A stretch of 64,000 nucleotides of DNA from positions 19,023 to 83,022 of the forward strand of contig JAKFCX010000005.1 of the NCBI GenBank assembly GCA_036676415.1. Direction: 5' to 3'. Position numbers and translations under genes: made by a program. The notes under the pieces are model-generated. The model saw only the letters and a list, made by a program, of their open reading frames with translations, had not been told where the DNA came from and searched no databases. This stretch comes from JAEZDC01 sp036676415 (GTDB lineage: Bacteria; Bacteroidota; Bacteroidia; Chitinophagales; Chitinophagaceae). Below, piece by piece: positions 53,047-62,605 of this stretch. The stretch's first letter is position 1. Each line of letters begins with the position of its first letter.

Positions 53047-54888
53047 CTATTTCATTAGTTCTATGATCATCATTTGTTTGGGGTCAATTGAAAACTCTGT
53101 GCCTTCTATATTCTCACCCGTACCAATATTCTTAAGCAGCTTTAATCCTTTGGCCATTTCAGGATAGTTACTTAAGCTGATATTTTTCGTTTTATCACCG
53201 GTATTCATAAGACACATTACTGTTTGCTTGTCATCATAACGGAAGTAAACATACAAACCATCATCCGGAACATACTGCATCAACTTTCCTGTTTTAATAG
53301 CCGATGATGATTTACGATAGTTCGCTAATCTTTTTGTCCAATCCTGTACAGAAAGCTCAGCATCATCCATCGATTCTCTATTAAATGCACTCTTGCTGTC
53401 ACCTTTCCAGCCACCTGGAAAATCAGACCGGACAAGACCATCAGGGTTTGAATGACCTTTCATCATCACTTCGGTTCCATAATACATTTGTGGAATGCCC
53501 CGAGCAGTTAATAACCAACCAATAGCCATTTTATGCTTATCAATATCTTCATTTACCATGGAGAAAATACGGCTCTTATCATGGTTATCTAAGAAGATCA
53601 CATTGGTCATTGGATTTTCATACAGGTAATCGGCAGCCAATGTTGAATACAATTTATTTACGCCTGTTGTCCAGTCAAATTTTTCTGTTAATGCTGGAAT
53701 AATTCCTGAGAGGTTCGTTTGAAAATCTGTTACACCCGGCAAATTGCTTTTGAATGTAGTATTGATCTTATTTCTTGTAAAATATGCCTGTGCAGGAACA
53801 CTGTTCACCCAGGTTTCACCAAACATGGTGAGTTTAGGATATTCATCCAGCAGGGCTTTGTTGCAACGGTTCATGAATGTTAGATCGTTGTAGGGATAGG
53901 TGTCAATTCTCCATCCATCCACACCAAACTCTTCTACACTCCAGATAGCATGTTGAATGAGGTAATTGGCTGCATAAGGATTATCCTGGTTCACATCTGG
54001 CATTTGTCTCGTGAACCAGCCATCTGCCATTTTTTTTCTATCTGTGGCTGAAGCGTAAGGATCGTACAAAGGCTGATCTTTATAAGTAGTTTGTGTGTAA
54101 GATGGCCACTGGTGTAGCCAGTCTTTCATTGGAGGATCAAGCACAGTAAAATGATAACTGCCGATATGATTGTACACAGCATCCTGTATTAGCTTCATGC
54201 CATTTCTATGCAGTTCTTTACTTAACTGCTTATACATAGCAGCACCACCCAAACGAGGTTCGATTTTATAATGATTGGTGAATGCATAACCATGTTCGGT
54301 TCTTTCAGGCATATCATTTTCAATAACGGGAGTCATCCATACTGTAGTTACACCAAGGTCTTTCAGGTATTTGATGTTGTTGATGATGCCCTGGAAATCT
54401 CCACCATGACGATGATACATTGAATCACGATCTAATGTCTGATCTCTCATGCCTTCGATACGATCGTTGGAAGGATCTCCATTGCTGAAACGATCTGGCA
54501 TTAATAAGTAGATAAAATCGGAAGATGTTACACCTTGAGCGAAAGAAGTTCCATTTCCCTGTGTTCTTGCTTTCAATTCAAATGAAGCAGTGGATGTGCT
54601 GCCATTACTGTTCTTGAAAACGATCTTCGCTGTTCCGGGTCTGGATGAAGGCAAAATGTTTATATCAAGAAATAAATAATTTGGATTCTCCACCTTATTC
54701 ACTTTCACCAGTTGAATTCCGGGATATGTTATTGATGGAGTTGAAGCAGCTACATCCGTGTGATAAATCATCAACTGTATCTTATTCATCTTCATTCCCA
54801 CCCACCAGTTGGAAGGATAGACTTCGATGTGCTGGGCTGATGCACTTACAAATACAAAGGCTAATACAAATACAAAAATCTTTTTCAT
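53047..54888 (-). CDS. Exported GH13 amylase/neopullulanase (SusA-like)
   Basis: A 613-residue exported alpha-glucan hydrolase. Signal peptide (MKKIFVFVLAFVFVSASA, then QHIEVYPS); an N-terminal beta-sandwich (about 20-110: WWVGMKMNKIQLMIYHTD...) of cyclomaltodextrinase type; then the GH13 barrel with GVDGWRIDTYPYND (nucleophile D329), MFGETWVN (acid/base E358) and FLDNHDKSR (D437). The layout is that of periplasmic SusA/neopullulanase, which cuts starch oligomers to maltose and glucose. It overlaps the MFS transporter start by 4 bp (54885-54888), so uptake and hydrolysis are translationally coupled. Confidence 0.93.
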   Translation of the reverse strand: MKKIFVFVLAFVFVSASAQHIEVYPSNWWVGMKMNKIQLMIYHTDVAASTPSITYPGIQLVKVNKVENPNYLFLDINILPSSRPGTAKIVFKNSNGSTSTASFELKARTQGNGTSFAQGVTSSDFIYLLMPDRFSNGDPSNDRIEGMRDQTLDRDSMYHRHGGDFQGIINNIKYLKDLGVTTVWMTPVIENDMPERTEHGYAFTNHYKIEPRLGGAAMYKQLSKELHRNGMKLIQDAVYNHIGSYHFTVLDPPMKDWLHQWPSYTQTTYKDQPLYDPYASATDRKKMADGWFTRQMPDVNQDNPYAANYLIQHAIWSVEEFGVDGWRIDTYPYNDLTFMNRCNKALLDEYPKLTMFGETWVNSVPAQAYFTRNKINTTFKSNLPGVTDFQTNLSGIIPALTEKFDWTTGVNKLYSTLAADYLYENPMTNVIFLDNHDKSRIFSMVNEDIDKHKMAIGWLLTARGIPQMYYGTEVMMKGHSNPDGLVRSDFPGGWKGDSKSAFNRESMDDAELSVQDWTKRLANYRKSSSAIKTGKLMQYVPDDGLYVYFRYDDKQTVMCLMNTGDKTKNISLSNYPEMAKGLKLLKNIGTGENIEGTEFSIDPKQMMIIELMK

Positions 54889-56294
54889 ACGTAAGCTGTT
54901 GGAGATTGTTCTGAAATCATTACATCGTCGACGATCTCTTTTGGAGTTTCGTCTTTATTGTCTGTTACAATAATATTTAAAAAGCCGGCTATCACCATTG
55001 AAATACCTCCAACCACTAAAGCATAAATACTTTCGCCGTTAAAGACATTCGTTACAAAAAATCCGAGGATGGCTGCTGCTACAATTTGCGGTATCACCAC
55101 AAAAAAGTTGAAAACACCCATATAAAATCCCATTTTATTTGCTGGTAAGGCTCCTGCAAGAATGGAATAAGGCATGGTCAATGTTGATGCCCATGCCAAT
55201 CCTACTGCTATCATTGGGACCAGCAACATCTGATGATCAGTGATAAAGAAAAGAGATATTAAACCAAGTCCACCGATCACTAAACAGATCATATGAGTGA
55301 ATTTTCTTCCAACTCGGGAAGCTAACATCGGTAATAGAAACGCAGCTAAAGCAGATACACCATTATACACCATGAACATTACGCCCACCCAATCACCTGC
55401 ATCCTGGAAATTCTTAGAAGTAGTATCTGTTGTTCCATAAGCATTCTGTGCAACACCTGCTGTTGTGTAGATCCACATGGCAAAAAAGGCAAGCCAGGTG
55501 AAGAACTGCACAATGGCTAATTGTAACATTGTCTTCGGCATCGTACCTATACCCTTTACAATCTCCAGAAACCCTTTTGAAAACCCTTTTGATTTGAGCT
55601 TCTCTTCTTCCCACTTCTTTACATCATCCGGTGGAAATTCTTTTGTGGTAAAAACAGTCCATAAAACCGCAGCAAGAAACACGACTCCACCAATATAAAA
55701 TGAATACTTAACCGAATCTGGAATTATTCCTTCAGGAGCTGTATTACTGATATTAAGATAATTGGTAAAAATGTAAGGCAATAATGAAGCGATAACAGCA
55801 CCAAACCCAATAAAGAATGTTTGAAATGCAAAGCCACTTGTTCGTTGTGAAGCAGGTAATTTATCTCCAACAAAAGCCCTGAAAGGTTCCATTGAGATAT
55901 TGATCGAAGCATCTAATATCCAAAGTAATGATGCAGCCATCCAAAGCACCGAAGAATTAGGCATCAATATTAATGCGATAGAAGCTAAAATAGCCCCGAT
56001 AAAAAAGAATGGTCTTCTTCTGCCCCAGTATGGATGCCATGTTCTGTCACTCAAATATCCAATAATGGGTTGAACAAGTAAACCAGTTACGGGTGCAGCG
56101 ATCCACAGAATTGCGATCTTATCTACTTCAGCACCGAGTGTTTGAAAAATCCGGCTTACGTTAGCATTTTGTAAAGCAAATCCGAATTGAATTCCAAAGA
56201 ATCCAAAACTCATATTCCAGAGTTGCCAGAAATTTAATCTGACTTTTTTAGATGAAGATGATGTAGCATTACCGGCACGAGGGGATACAGCCAT
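54885..56294 (-). CDS. MFS sugar transporter, SLC45-type (maltose-type permease)
   Basis: A 469-residue inner-membrane protein with about 12 helices. The GFALQNANVSRIFQTLGAEVDKIAILW start, the LSDRTWHPYWGRRRPFFFIG loop (A-type motif with repeated Arg) and ASTLTMPYSILAGALP near helix 10 are typical of the sugar:cation symporter branch that includes maltose and sucrose carriers. Being coupled by 4-bp overlap to the SusA-like amylase, it most likely imports maltose or maltodextrins across the inner membrane. The gap upstream to glgC (236 bp) holds a terminator for glgC, so this pair has its own promoter. Confidence 0.9.
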   Translation of the reverse strand: MAVSPRAGNATSSSSKKVRLNFWQLWNMSFGFFGIQFGFALQNANVSRIFQTLGAEVDKIAILWIAAPVTGLLVQPIIGYLSDRTWHPYWGRRRPFFFIGAILASIALILMPNSSVLWMAASLLWILDASINISMEPFRAFVGDKLPASQRTSGFAFQTFFIGFGAVIASLLPYIFTNYLNISNTAPEGIIPDSVKYSFYIGGVVFLAAVLWTVFTTKEFPPDDVKKWEEEKLKSKGFSKGFLEIVKGIGTMPKTMLQLAIVQFFTWLAFFAMWIYTTAGVAQNAYGTTDTTSKNFQDAGDWVGVMFMVYNGVSALAAFLLPMLASRVGRKFTHMICLVIGGLGLISLFFITDHQMLLVPMIAVGLAWASTLTMPYSILAGALPANKMGFYMGVFNFFVVIPQIVAAAILGFFVTNVFNGESIYALVVGGISMVIAGFLNIIVTDNKDETPKEIVDDVMISEQSPTAYV

Positions 56295-56474
56295 AGCAAT
56301 CGTTTAAGCAAGTTAGTTCGTGTAAGATTTACACGAAGTAAAACTAAGGAATTATTTCACGCAAAGAATAAAGATTGAATGCGTAGAAGAAAACTTGCTT
56401 TCGCAGCTAAGAGATTAAAGAGGAAATGAGAAAAAGAGATAGCAATACTTTTATAGTCCAGACAATATAAAAAA

Positions 56475-56490
56475 AGAGATAAAGATCTCT
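56475..56490 (-). terminator. Intrinsic terminator after glgC
   Basis: AGAGAT / ATCTCT stem with a 4-nt loop and a T run on the minus strand, 41 bp past the glgC stop. The stem is short (6 bp). Confidence 0.65.
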
Positions 56491-56530
56491 CCTTACCTCC
56501 TTCACTCCTTTTATCTCATAGCCACAAAAA

Positions 56531-57808
56531 TCAAATATTGAACCCGTCAGCCAGGATCGCTCCTTTCTTTACTACAACAATTCCTTCTTTGATGGTGTAT
56601 AATGAATGATCATGGTCTGGTAAATGTGGTCCGCCATTGATACGAACATCATTACCTATCCGGCAATTCTTATCGATGATGGCATTCTTAATATAACATC
56701 TTTCACCGATACCCACTTTCGGAATTCCACGCTCAACATTGTGTGCCATTTCATCAATGGTCTCATAATAATCATTCCCCATAATGTAAGTATTCACTAC
56801 GGTAGAGCCATGACCAATTCTTGCCCTGATGCCCACAACACTATGCTCAATCCTGCTGGCATTGATGATAGAGCCTTCGGCCATCACGGTTTTTTCCAAC
56901 GTAGTTCCACTTATTTTAGCCGGAGGTAACATTCTTGCACGACTGTAAATGATATTATTGTTATCAAAGAGATTAAACGGAGGCAGTTCATCCGTCAACG
57001 CAAGATTTGCATCGAAAAATGCACGAATGTTTCCAATGTCTTCCCAATAACCCTCGTACTGGAAACTGTTGACCTTATATTTACCGATCGATTTTGGTAT
57101 AATGTCTTTACCAAAATCTTTATCCTCCGGGAATTCTTCCAGCAAAAGGTCTCTCAAAAGGTTTTTATTAAACACATAAATACCCATTGAAGCCAGGTAA
57201 ACTTTTCCTTTTGCTGTCATTTCATCGCCGGTATCGCTTTTCCAGTCTTCTAAGCCGGATTTGGGCTTTTCTATAAATGAAGTGATGAGATTATTTTCAT
57301 CCGCTTTTAAAATACCAAACTCTGAAGCCTCTTTTGCAACTACAGGAATTGTTGCGATAGTAATTTCTGCTTTACTCTCAATGTGCTCCGTCATCATGTG
57401 TGCAAAATCCATCTGGTAAAGCTGGTCACCACTTAAAATAAGTATGTAATCACAGCTGAAGCTGAATATATGCCTTAGTGTTTGCCTTACAGCATCTGCT
57501 GTTCCCTGGAACCAGTTGGTACTTTCCGGAGTTTGCTCTGCTGCCAGGATATCAACAAAACCAGTACTGAAATTGCTGAAATGATATGTGTTCTTAATGT
57601 GCTTGTTTAAAGACGCAGAATTGAATTGTGTAACGACGAACATGCGGTTGATGTTCGAATTGATACAGTTACTGATGGGAATATCCACTAACCTGTATTT
57701 GCCTGCAATGGGTACAGCTGGTTTTGACCTGCTTGACGTTAATGGAAACAATCTTGTACCTGCTCCTCCTCCAAGAATAACTGCTAAAACGGACTTAGGT
57801 GAAAACAT
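56531..57808 (-). CDS. glgC: Glucose-1-phosphate adenylyltransferase
   Basis: A 425-residue enzyme making ADP-glucose from ATP and glucose-1-phosphate, the controlling step of glycogen synthesis. The N-terminal GGGAGTRLFPLTSSRSKPAVPIAGKYRLVDIPISNCINS block, LSGDQLYQMDF and the FVEKP-like IEKPKSG segment are typical; the C-terminal third is a left-handed beta-helix (NTYIMGNDYYE...NCRIGNDVRI). It has the full catalytic core plus an allosteric-type C-terminus. It lies between the MFS pair and glgA on the same strand, with its own terminator. Confidence 0.95.
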   Translation of the reverse strand: MFSPKSVLAVILGGGAGTRLFPLTSSRSKPAVPIAGKYRLVDIPISNCINSNINRMFVVTQFNSASLNKHIKNTYHFSNFSTGFVDILAAEQTPESTNWFQGTADAVRQTLRHIFSFSCDYILILSGDQLYQMDFAHMMTEHIESKAEITIATIPVVAKEASEFGILKADENNLITSFIEKPKSGLEDWKSDTGDEMTAKGKVYLASMGIYVFNKNLLRDLLLEEFPEDKDFGKDIIPKSIGKYKVNSFQYEGYWEDIGNIRAFFDANLALTDELPPFNLFDNNNIIYSRARMLPPAKISGTTLEKTVMAEGSIINASRIEHSVVGIRARIGHGSTVVNTYIMGNDYYETIDEMAHNVERGIPKVGIGERCYIKNAIIDKNCRIGNDVRINGGPHLPDHDHSLYTIKEGIVVVKKGAILADGFNI

Positions 57809-58000
57809 AATTTCTGCTGTTTATCTTTTATTTTACCAACTTTATTCCTTTACTAATCTTCTCTTGCTACGCTCAGTTCACAGTTCCGTTTTCATAGCAT
57901 CAATTCACTCTTGCACTTATCCTGAGCAAAGTCAAATTTCAAAAGTAAAAATCAAACCATGACGAGTTTTTAGATTTCAACTTTTTAATTCTCCAGCAAG

Positions 58001-59416
58001 TTACTTCAAACTCTGATACGTATCAATATACTGCTGTACTGTACTCTCCCAGCTATGATCTATGTTCATCATTCGCTGTCTCATCCAGAGCATGTGCTTC
58101 TTATTCTCATAAATACTTACGGCTCTTTGTACAGAATAAACAATATCGGCCACGCTTGCATGGTTGAAACGAATACCGAAACCTTCCCAATCACCCATAT
58201 CGGTTACCGTATCAATCAATCCACCTGTACTTCTAACTATGGGAACTGTGCCATACCGCATGGCATACATCTGGTTCAAACCACAAGGTTCTACCCTGCT
58301 AGGCATCAGCAAAAAATCTGCCGCAGCATATAACTTATGGCTAAGGGCTTCATCATAACCGATGAAACAGTTGTAATGATTGGCGAAATGATTTTTAAGA
58401 TCAGCCAATTTTGCTTCTACAGCTGTATCACCACTCCCCAATACAAAAAAGTTGATGGCACCATCTGTTGCATAGATAGAGGCTGAGATTGCATCCGGCA
58501 AAATATCTGCCGCCTTCTCCCCTACTAAACGGCCGATAAAAACTGCCAGCGGCTTATCAGGATCAAGGCTAAATTCTGTACAGAATGCTTTTTTATTTTT
58601 ATTCTTTCCAGTGGTAACACTTTTTAAAGTGAATCCATTATAAAGAAACTCATCGGTCTTTGGATTCCACACTTCGTAATCAATACCATTTAATATACCT
58701 GTACACTTACCCCTTTCATATTCAAACAAAGACTCAAGGCCGTTTGCGTTTGTTCGTAGTTCATCCAGGTAACTCCAGCTAACGGTGGTAACCTTCCAGG
58801 CACATTTAATTCCGGATGCTAATGGATTGATGGTGTCTCCCCATTCCAGCAAGCCTGATTTCCAGGTATCGTAAGCCGGTATGTAATAATTTTTGTCCCA
58901 CCCCATCCATCCCTGGTATTGTGCATTATGGATGGTGAGCACAGTTGGAATATCGTTCATCCACCTGTACTGGTAACAATGTTGCAGCATAAAAGGAATG
59001 AGTGCTGTATGATGATCATGGCAATGCACCACATCAGGTTTGTGCTCCCATTTGCTTAACCAATGCACGACAGCTATCTGGAAGGCCGTAAATCTTTCCA
59101 CATCATCATCATAACCATATATCTTTTCACGGTCAGTCAATCCATGTATATCGATAAGAAAGAGATCGAAACCCAGTTTATTGGTAGTTTCTTTTATAAC
59201 TGTGTACTCAAAGAACCAGTTACCCATATTGGTCTGGCCTTTGGCGTCCACTATCCAATCATTATTGTACAGGAATTTAGTCTTATACATAGGCATTACC
59301 ACCTTAGCAAAATGACCTGCTTTATTCTGGTATTTTGGTAAAGCACCTGCCACATCTCCGAGTCCACCTGCTTTTGCTACGGGATAGCACTCCGCTGAAA
59401 CATGAATGATTTCCAT
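58001..59416 (-). CDS. glgA: Glycogen synthase (ADP-glucose type)
   Basis: A 471-residue GT5 glycosyltransferase that extends alpha-1,4-glucan from ADP-glucose. The N-terminal MEIIHVSAECYPVAKAGGLGDVAGALP block (KxGGLGDV motif) and the C-terminal LMPSRVEPCGLNQMYAMRYGTVPIVRSTGGLIDTV block (EPCG motif) are intact, as are IHNAQYQG and NGIDYEVWNP. The start at 59416 gives the canonical N-terminus; an in-frame ATG at 59470 adds 18 unlikely residues. glgC lies 192 bp downstream on the same strand. It is divergent from the FHS transporter at 59527. Confidence 0.95.
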   Translation of the reverse strand: MEIIHVSAECYPVAKAGGLGDVAGALPKYQNKAGHFAKVVMPMYKTKFLYNNDWIVDAKGQTNMGNWFFEYTVIKETTNKLGFDLFLIDIHGLTDREKIYGYDDDVERFTAFQIAVVHWLSKWEHKPDVVHCHDHHTALIPFMLQHCYQYRWMNDIPTVLTIHNAQYQGWMGWDKNYYIPAYDTWKSGLLEWGDTINPLASGIKCAWKVTTVSWSYLDELRTNANGLESLFEYERGKCTGILNGIDYEVWNPKTDEFLYNGFTLKSVTTGKNKNKKAFCTEFSLDPDKPLAVFIGRLVGEKAADILPDAISASIYATDGAINFFVLGSGDTAVEAKLADLKNHFANHYNCFIGYDEALSHKLYAAADFLLMPSRVEPCGLNQMYAMRYGTVPIVRSTGGLIDTVTDMGDWEGFGIRFNHASVADIVYSVQRAVSIYENKKHMLWMRQRMMNIDHSWESTVQQYIDTYQSLK

Positions 59417-59526
59417 CAGTTTTTTCCTGTTGTTGATAAATTGGTTCTCTCTCATGCAAATTTGATACATTAATTCATATCTGCTTAAAACTTCTTACTT
59501 TACGAACCATAAAAAACTAACGAGTT

Positions 59527-61296
59527 ATGGCAACTTCTATGAGCAACCTTTCGCCTAAAACGGGATTAACACGATCTACCCCGATAGAAACCAACTATGG
59601 AGCCCTGAGTACGCTTGTTACCGTATTCTTTTTCTGGGGATTTATTGCTGCCGGAAACAACGTATTCATTCCATTTTGTAAGAATTATTTCAAGCTTGAC
59701 CAATTCCAGAGCCAGTTAATTGACTTTGCTTTTTACACGGCCTATTATGTAGGAGCATTGATCTTATTTGCATTTGGTGCTTTAGGTGGAAAAGATCTTG
59801 TAGCCAAATGGGGTTACAAAAGAAGTATCGTATACGGATTATTGTTTTCAGCATTAGGAGCCGTTGCAATGATCATTGCGGTTAATGCCAACACATTTGA
59901 AGGAATGTTGTTTGGATTATTCATTGTAGCACTTGGATTTTCACTTCAGCAAACAGCTGCCCAGCCTTTTGCTATATCGCTAGGAGATCCTGCAACAGGT
60001 ACCAGCCGTGTAAATCTTGCCGGTGGTATCAACTCATTTGGTACTACGATTGGTCCATTGGTAGTAGCTTTTGCATTATTTGGTTCTACGGCTGATATTC
60101 CGGATTCCGAATTACAGTCGCTAAGCCTCGATAAAGTGATCATACTTTATAGTGGTGTAGGTGTTCTTTTTATCGCTGCAGCAGCTTTGTTTTATTTCTC
60201 TAAAAAAGTTCCTGCGGGCATTTCAGTTGAAAAAACAGAAAAGGCTAACAAAGCGCTATACACTTTGCTGATAATGACCGGACTGCTGATTATAATGTTT
60301 GCACCCGTATTTAATAGCTACCGCCAGGATATGACGAATGCAACTGCCGAAGCACTTCATGATCTGGAAACCTATCGAATGAAGTGGCTATTTGGTGCTT
60401 TAGCTGTGGTCGTGGCCGGATTACTAATTGCCAACGCCAGTGCAACTAAAAATCCGGAAGGCTGGGGAGCAATGAAATATCCACAATTAGTTTTAGGAAT
60501 GCTGGCCATCTTTTTTTACGTAGGTGTTGAAGTAACGATCGGCAGTAATCTTAGTGAGCTATTGAAACAACCAGATTTTGGTGCTTATAGCTCATCTCAG
60601 GTAGCTCCATTTATATCATTGTATTGGGGTAGTTTGATGATCGGAAGATGGACAGGTGCCATTTCTGCATTTGATCTAAAGAACTCTACCCGGAAAGCAT
60701 TGATGTTCTTTGTTCCACTGATTGCATTTGGTGTGGTGTTAGGTGTAATTGCACTAAGAGATTACGATATCAAACCACTGCTTTATTATGTTTTTTGTGT
60801 GATGGTGCTTATCGGAGCTTTTTATATGAGCCAGGATAAACCTGTAAGAACATTATTGTTATTTGCCTCCCTTGGATTAATTGCAATGCTGGTGGGAATA
60901 TTCAGTACAGGTGAAATTGCGATCTATGCATTCCTGAGTGGCGGTTTATTCTGCTCTATTATGTGGCCTGCCATCTTTGCTTTATCTATCGCTGGGCTAG
61001 GAAAATGGACCACCCAGGGTTCTGCATTTTTGATCATGATGATATTAGGTGGTGGAATTATTCCTCCAATACAAGGAAAGATTGCCGACTACCTGCAAAC
61101 TAAATCAGACGTTGCCGGCTACGGTATCCATAATTCTTATTGGGTAGCAGTTATCTGTTTTGCTTACCTAGCATTCTTTGCGTTCATTGTTCGTGGAATA
61201 TTGAAAAGACAAGGTATAGACTATGATAAAAAACCTGATGAAGATTTAGAGCCTTTGCAAACCTCACCTGAATCGGCTATCAAGGTTACGCAATAG
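59527..61296 (+). CDS. FHS-family sugar:H+ symporter (glucose/galactose/fucose type), long form
   Basis: A 589-residue membrane protein of the FHS branch of the MFS. The signatures are FFFWGFIAAGNNVFIPFCK, the AFYTAYYVGALI helix, ALGFSLQQTAAQPFAISLG and FYVGVEVTIGSNLSELL; these match GluP/FucP-like carriers of glucose, galactose or fucose. At 589 residues it is well over the usual 410-440 and has extra hydrophobic segments in the centre (about 240-330) and C-terminal half. It is divergent from glgA over 110 bp, so it may supply hexose to the glycogen path. It has its own strong terminator. Confidence 0.9.
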   Translation: MATSMSNLSPKTGLTRSTPIETNYGALSTLVTVFFFWGFIAAGNNVFIPFCKNYFKLDQFQSQLIDFAFYTAYYVGALILFAFGALGGKDLVAKWGYKRSIVYGLLFSALGAVAMIIAVNANTFEGMLFGLFIVALGFSLQQTAAQPFAISLGDPATGTSRVNLAGGINSFGTTIGPLVVAFALFGSTADIPDSELQSLSLDKVIILYSGVGVLFIAAAALFYFSKKVPAGISVEKTEKANKALYTLLIMTGLLIIMFAPVFNSYRQDMTNATAEALHDLETYRMKWLFGALAVVVAGLLIANASATKNPEGWGAMKYPQLVLGMLAIFFYVGVEVTIGSNLSELLKQPDFGAYSSSQVAPFISLYWGSLMIGRWTGAISAFDLKNSTRKALMFFVPLIAFGVVLGVIALRDYDIKPLLYYVFCVMVLIGAFYMSQDKPVRTLLLFASLGLIAMLVGIFSTGEIAIYAFLSGGLFCSIMWPAIFALSIAGLGKWTTQGSAFLIMMILGGGIIPPIQGKIADYLQTKSDVAGYGIHNSYWVAVICFAYLAFFAFIVRGILKRQGIDYDKKPDEDLEPLQTSPESAIKVTQ

Positions 61297-61315
61297 ATAA
61301 TAAATAGCTATCGAG

Positions 61316-61356
61316 AAATCGCTAAAGACGCAGAATAAGAATGTCTTTAGCGATTT
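61316..61356 (+). terminator. Intrinsic terminator after the FHS transporter
   Basis: Perfect 14-bp stem AAATCGCTAAAGAC / GTCTTTAGCGATTT with a 13-nt loop and a T run. Confidence 0.88.
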
Positions 61357-61460
61357 TTTTTGTGAATAGGATAAGATGAAGGTCTAAAAATTATGAATCC
61401 AGATCAAACACATAGTTCAGCCTTCGGCGATTTCTGCGTTTTCTACGATTAAAAATAAAA

Positions 61461-61481
61461 AACCACCCATAGTGGGTGGTT
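61461..61481 (-). terminator. Intrinsic terminator after the YqaE-like gene
   Basis: Perfect 9-bp stem AACCACCCA / TGGGTGGTT with a 3-nt loop, followed on the minus strand by a T-rich run. It is 24 bp past the stop at 61506. Confidence 0.88.
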
Positions 61482-61505
61482 CAATATTTTATAAAAGAAG
61501 CTTTA

Positions 61506-61919
61506 TTAGCTTAATACAACAATCAAAGCATAGATCACACCTGGAATCCAGAACAATAAAGTCAGGATCAATGATATCCAGAATTTGTTATTGATAGCAC
61601 CTTCGTGCAAATAAACAGCAAGCGGTGGTAATAAAATAGCGAGAAGCACCAAAAGCAAAGTGTTTGTGCTTGGTTCTGCACCAGCAGCTTTTTTACTTGC
61701 TTTGAACTCACTAATTGCTTTTTTTACTTGTTTAAAGCGTTGTTTCTTTTCTTTTCTGTTTAAGCTTTTAAACTCAGCAACAGCCTGTTTAACTGTTACA
61801 GTAGAAGGCAATGTTTCATCTTTCACGGTGGGATTTACAACAGTAACTGCAAATAGCGGAGAAGTGATCATGCTGAAAGCCATCATAAACACTAACAAAC
61901 GAGTGTACATTCTTTTCAT
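61506..61919 (-). CDS. Exported protein ending in a YqaE/Pmp3-type membrane domain
   Basis: A 137-residue protein in three parts. Signal peptide (MKRMYTRLLVFMMAFSMITSPLFA, then VTV); a basic helical segment (about 45-80: AVAEFKSLNRKEKKQRFKQVKKAISEFK); and a C-terminal Pmp3/YqaE-like domain (about 88-137: LLLVLLAILLPPLAVYLHEGAINNKFWISLILTLLFWIPGVIYALIVVL) with two helices and the LPPLAV motif. Pmp3 proteins elsewhere are about 50-60 residue stand-alone membrane proteins linked to salt and membrane stress. The N-terminal extension is common in Bacteroidota forms. The start at 61919 is used because it begins the signal peptide. Confidence 0.82.
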   Translation of the reverse strand: MKRMYTRLLVFMMAFSMITSPLFAVTVVNPTVKDETLPSTVTVKQAVAEFKSLNRKEKKQRFKQVKKAISEFKASKKAAGAEPSTNTLLLVLLAILLPPLAVYLHEGAINNKFWISLILTLLFWIPGVIYALIVVLS

Positions 61920-62081
61920 TGCTGAATTATTTAAGTAAGGAGATAGCAAACCTTTAACAAATACTGTGCTGATTATCATAATCATCGAAAAAAGTCGAAG
62001 AATGAAAGGAGAAACGAATTTTCCATCCGAATCTTTCATTACCGAGACTTTCTATTGGTTACCCGAATTTGGGGAATAATC

Positions 62082-62537
62082 CTACCACACATCGAACCCT
62101 GACTTTACCTTGTTCCAGAATTCATCTAAAGCAATGATGCGAGGCTTGAAGAAAGATATGAAGGTTGGCCAGTCTGCTTTATTAAAAATATTTACATCGG
62201 CGATTTCAGTATGAATACGGCTGATGAATTTTCCATTCTCATTCAAGCGGCTTGATTCCCATGTCCATTCTTCACCAACGATGTTTATAAATAATGTCTT
62301 TAATTGAACGAACCGGTTGAAATAATCCTGTTGCATTTCAGCATCAGGATGCGTTATCTCAATAGCAATAGATGCTCCTTTACCTGCATCCATTCGAAAG
62401 AAAATATGCTTAGCACCGGTTTTATAATTGATCCAGTTGATCTTCTCACCTTCGGCGGAGAGTATAGGCTGCATATACTTTCCAAAGGCTGTCCAGAATT
62501 CCTGGCGTATTTGTGAAGACTGTTGCTTGGAAAACAT
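62082..62537 (-). CDS. DUF4268 family protein
   Basis: A 151-residue cytoplasmic protein of the DUF4268 type: the SSQIRQEFWTAFGKYMQPI start, WINYKTGAKHIFFRMDAGKGASIAIEI, the WTWESSRLNENGKFISRIHTEI stretch and the WPTFISFFKPRIIALDEFWNKV end. The domain sometimes occurs at the C-terminus of restriction-type or DUF-containing nuclease proteins; alone, as here, it has no known activity. A hairpin with T run (62580-62605) lies just upstream of its start on the same strand, suggesting an independent transcript. Confidence 0.85.
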   Translation of the reverse strand: MFSKQQSSQIRQEFWTAFGKYMQPILSAEGEKINWINYKTGAKHIFFRMDAGKGASIAIEITHPDAEMQQDYFNRFVQLKTLFINIVGEEWTWESSRLNENGKFISRIHTEIADVNIFNKADWPTFISFFKPRIIALDEFWNKVKSGFDVW

Positions 62538-62579
62538 GAGGCGAAAATACCTTGCAAATCGAAATATGAGATATAAAAA

Positions 62580-62605
62580 ATGCAGGCCGATCTCTCGGTC
62601 TGCAT
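62580..62605 (-). terminator. Strong intrinsic terminator upstream of the DUF4268 gene
   Basis: 11-bp stem ATGCAGGCCGA / TCGGTCTGCAT (one G-U pair) with a TCTC loop and six T on the minus strand. It ends transcripts from 62893 before the DUF4268 gene. Confidence 0.85.

Noticed and set aside
51013..61296. Polysaccharide utilisation locus
   Set aside because: No SusC/SusD pair or PUL regulator is present; the block is better described as glycogen and maltodextrin metabolism.
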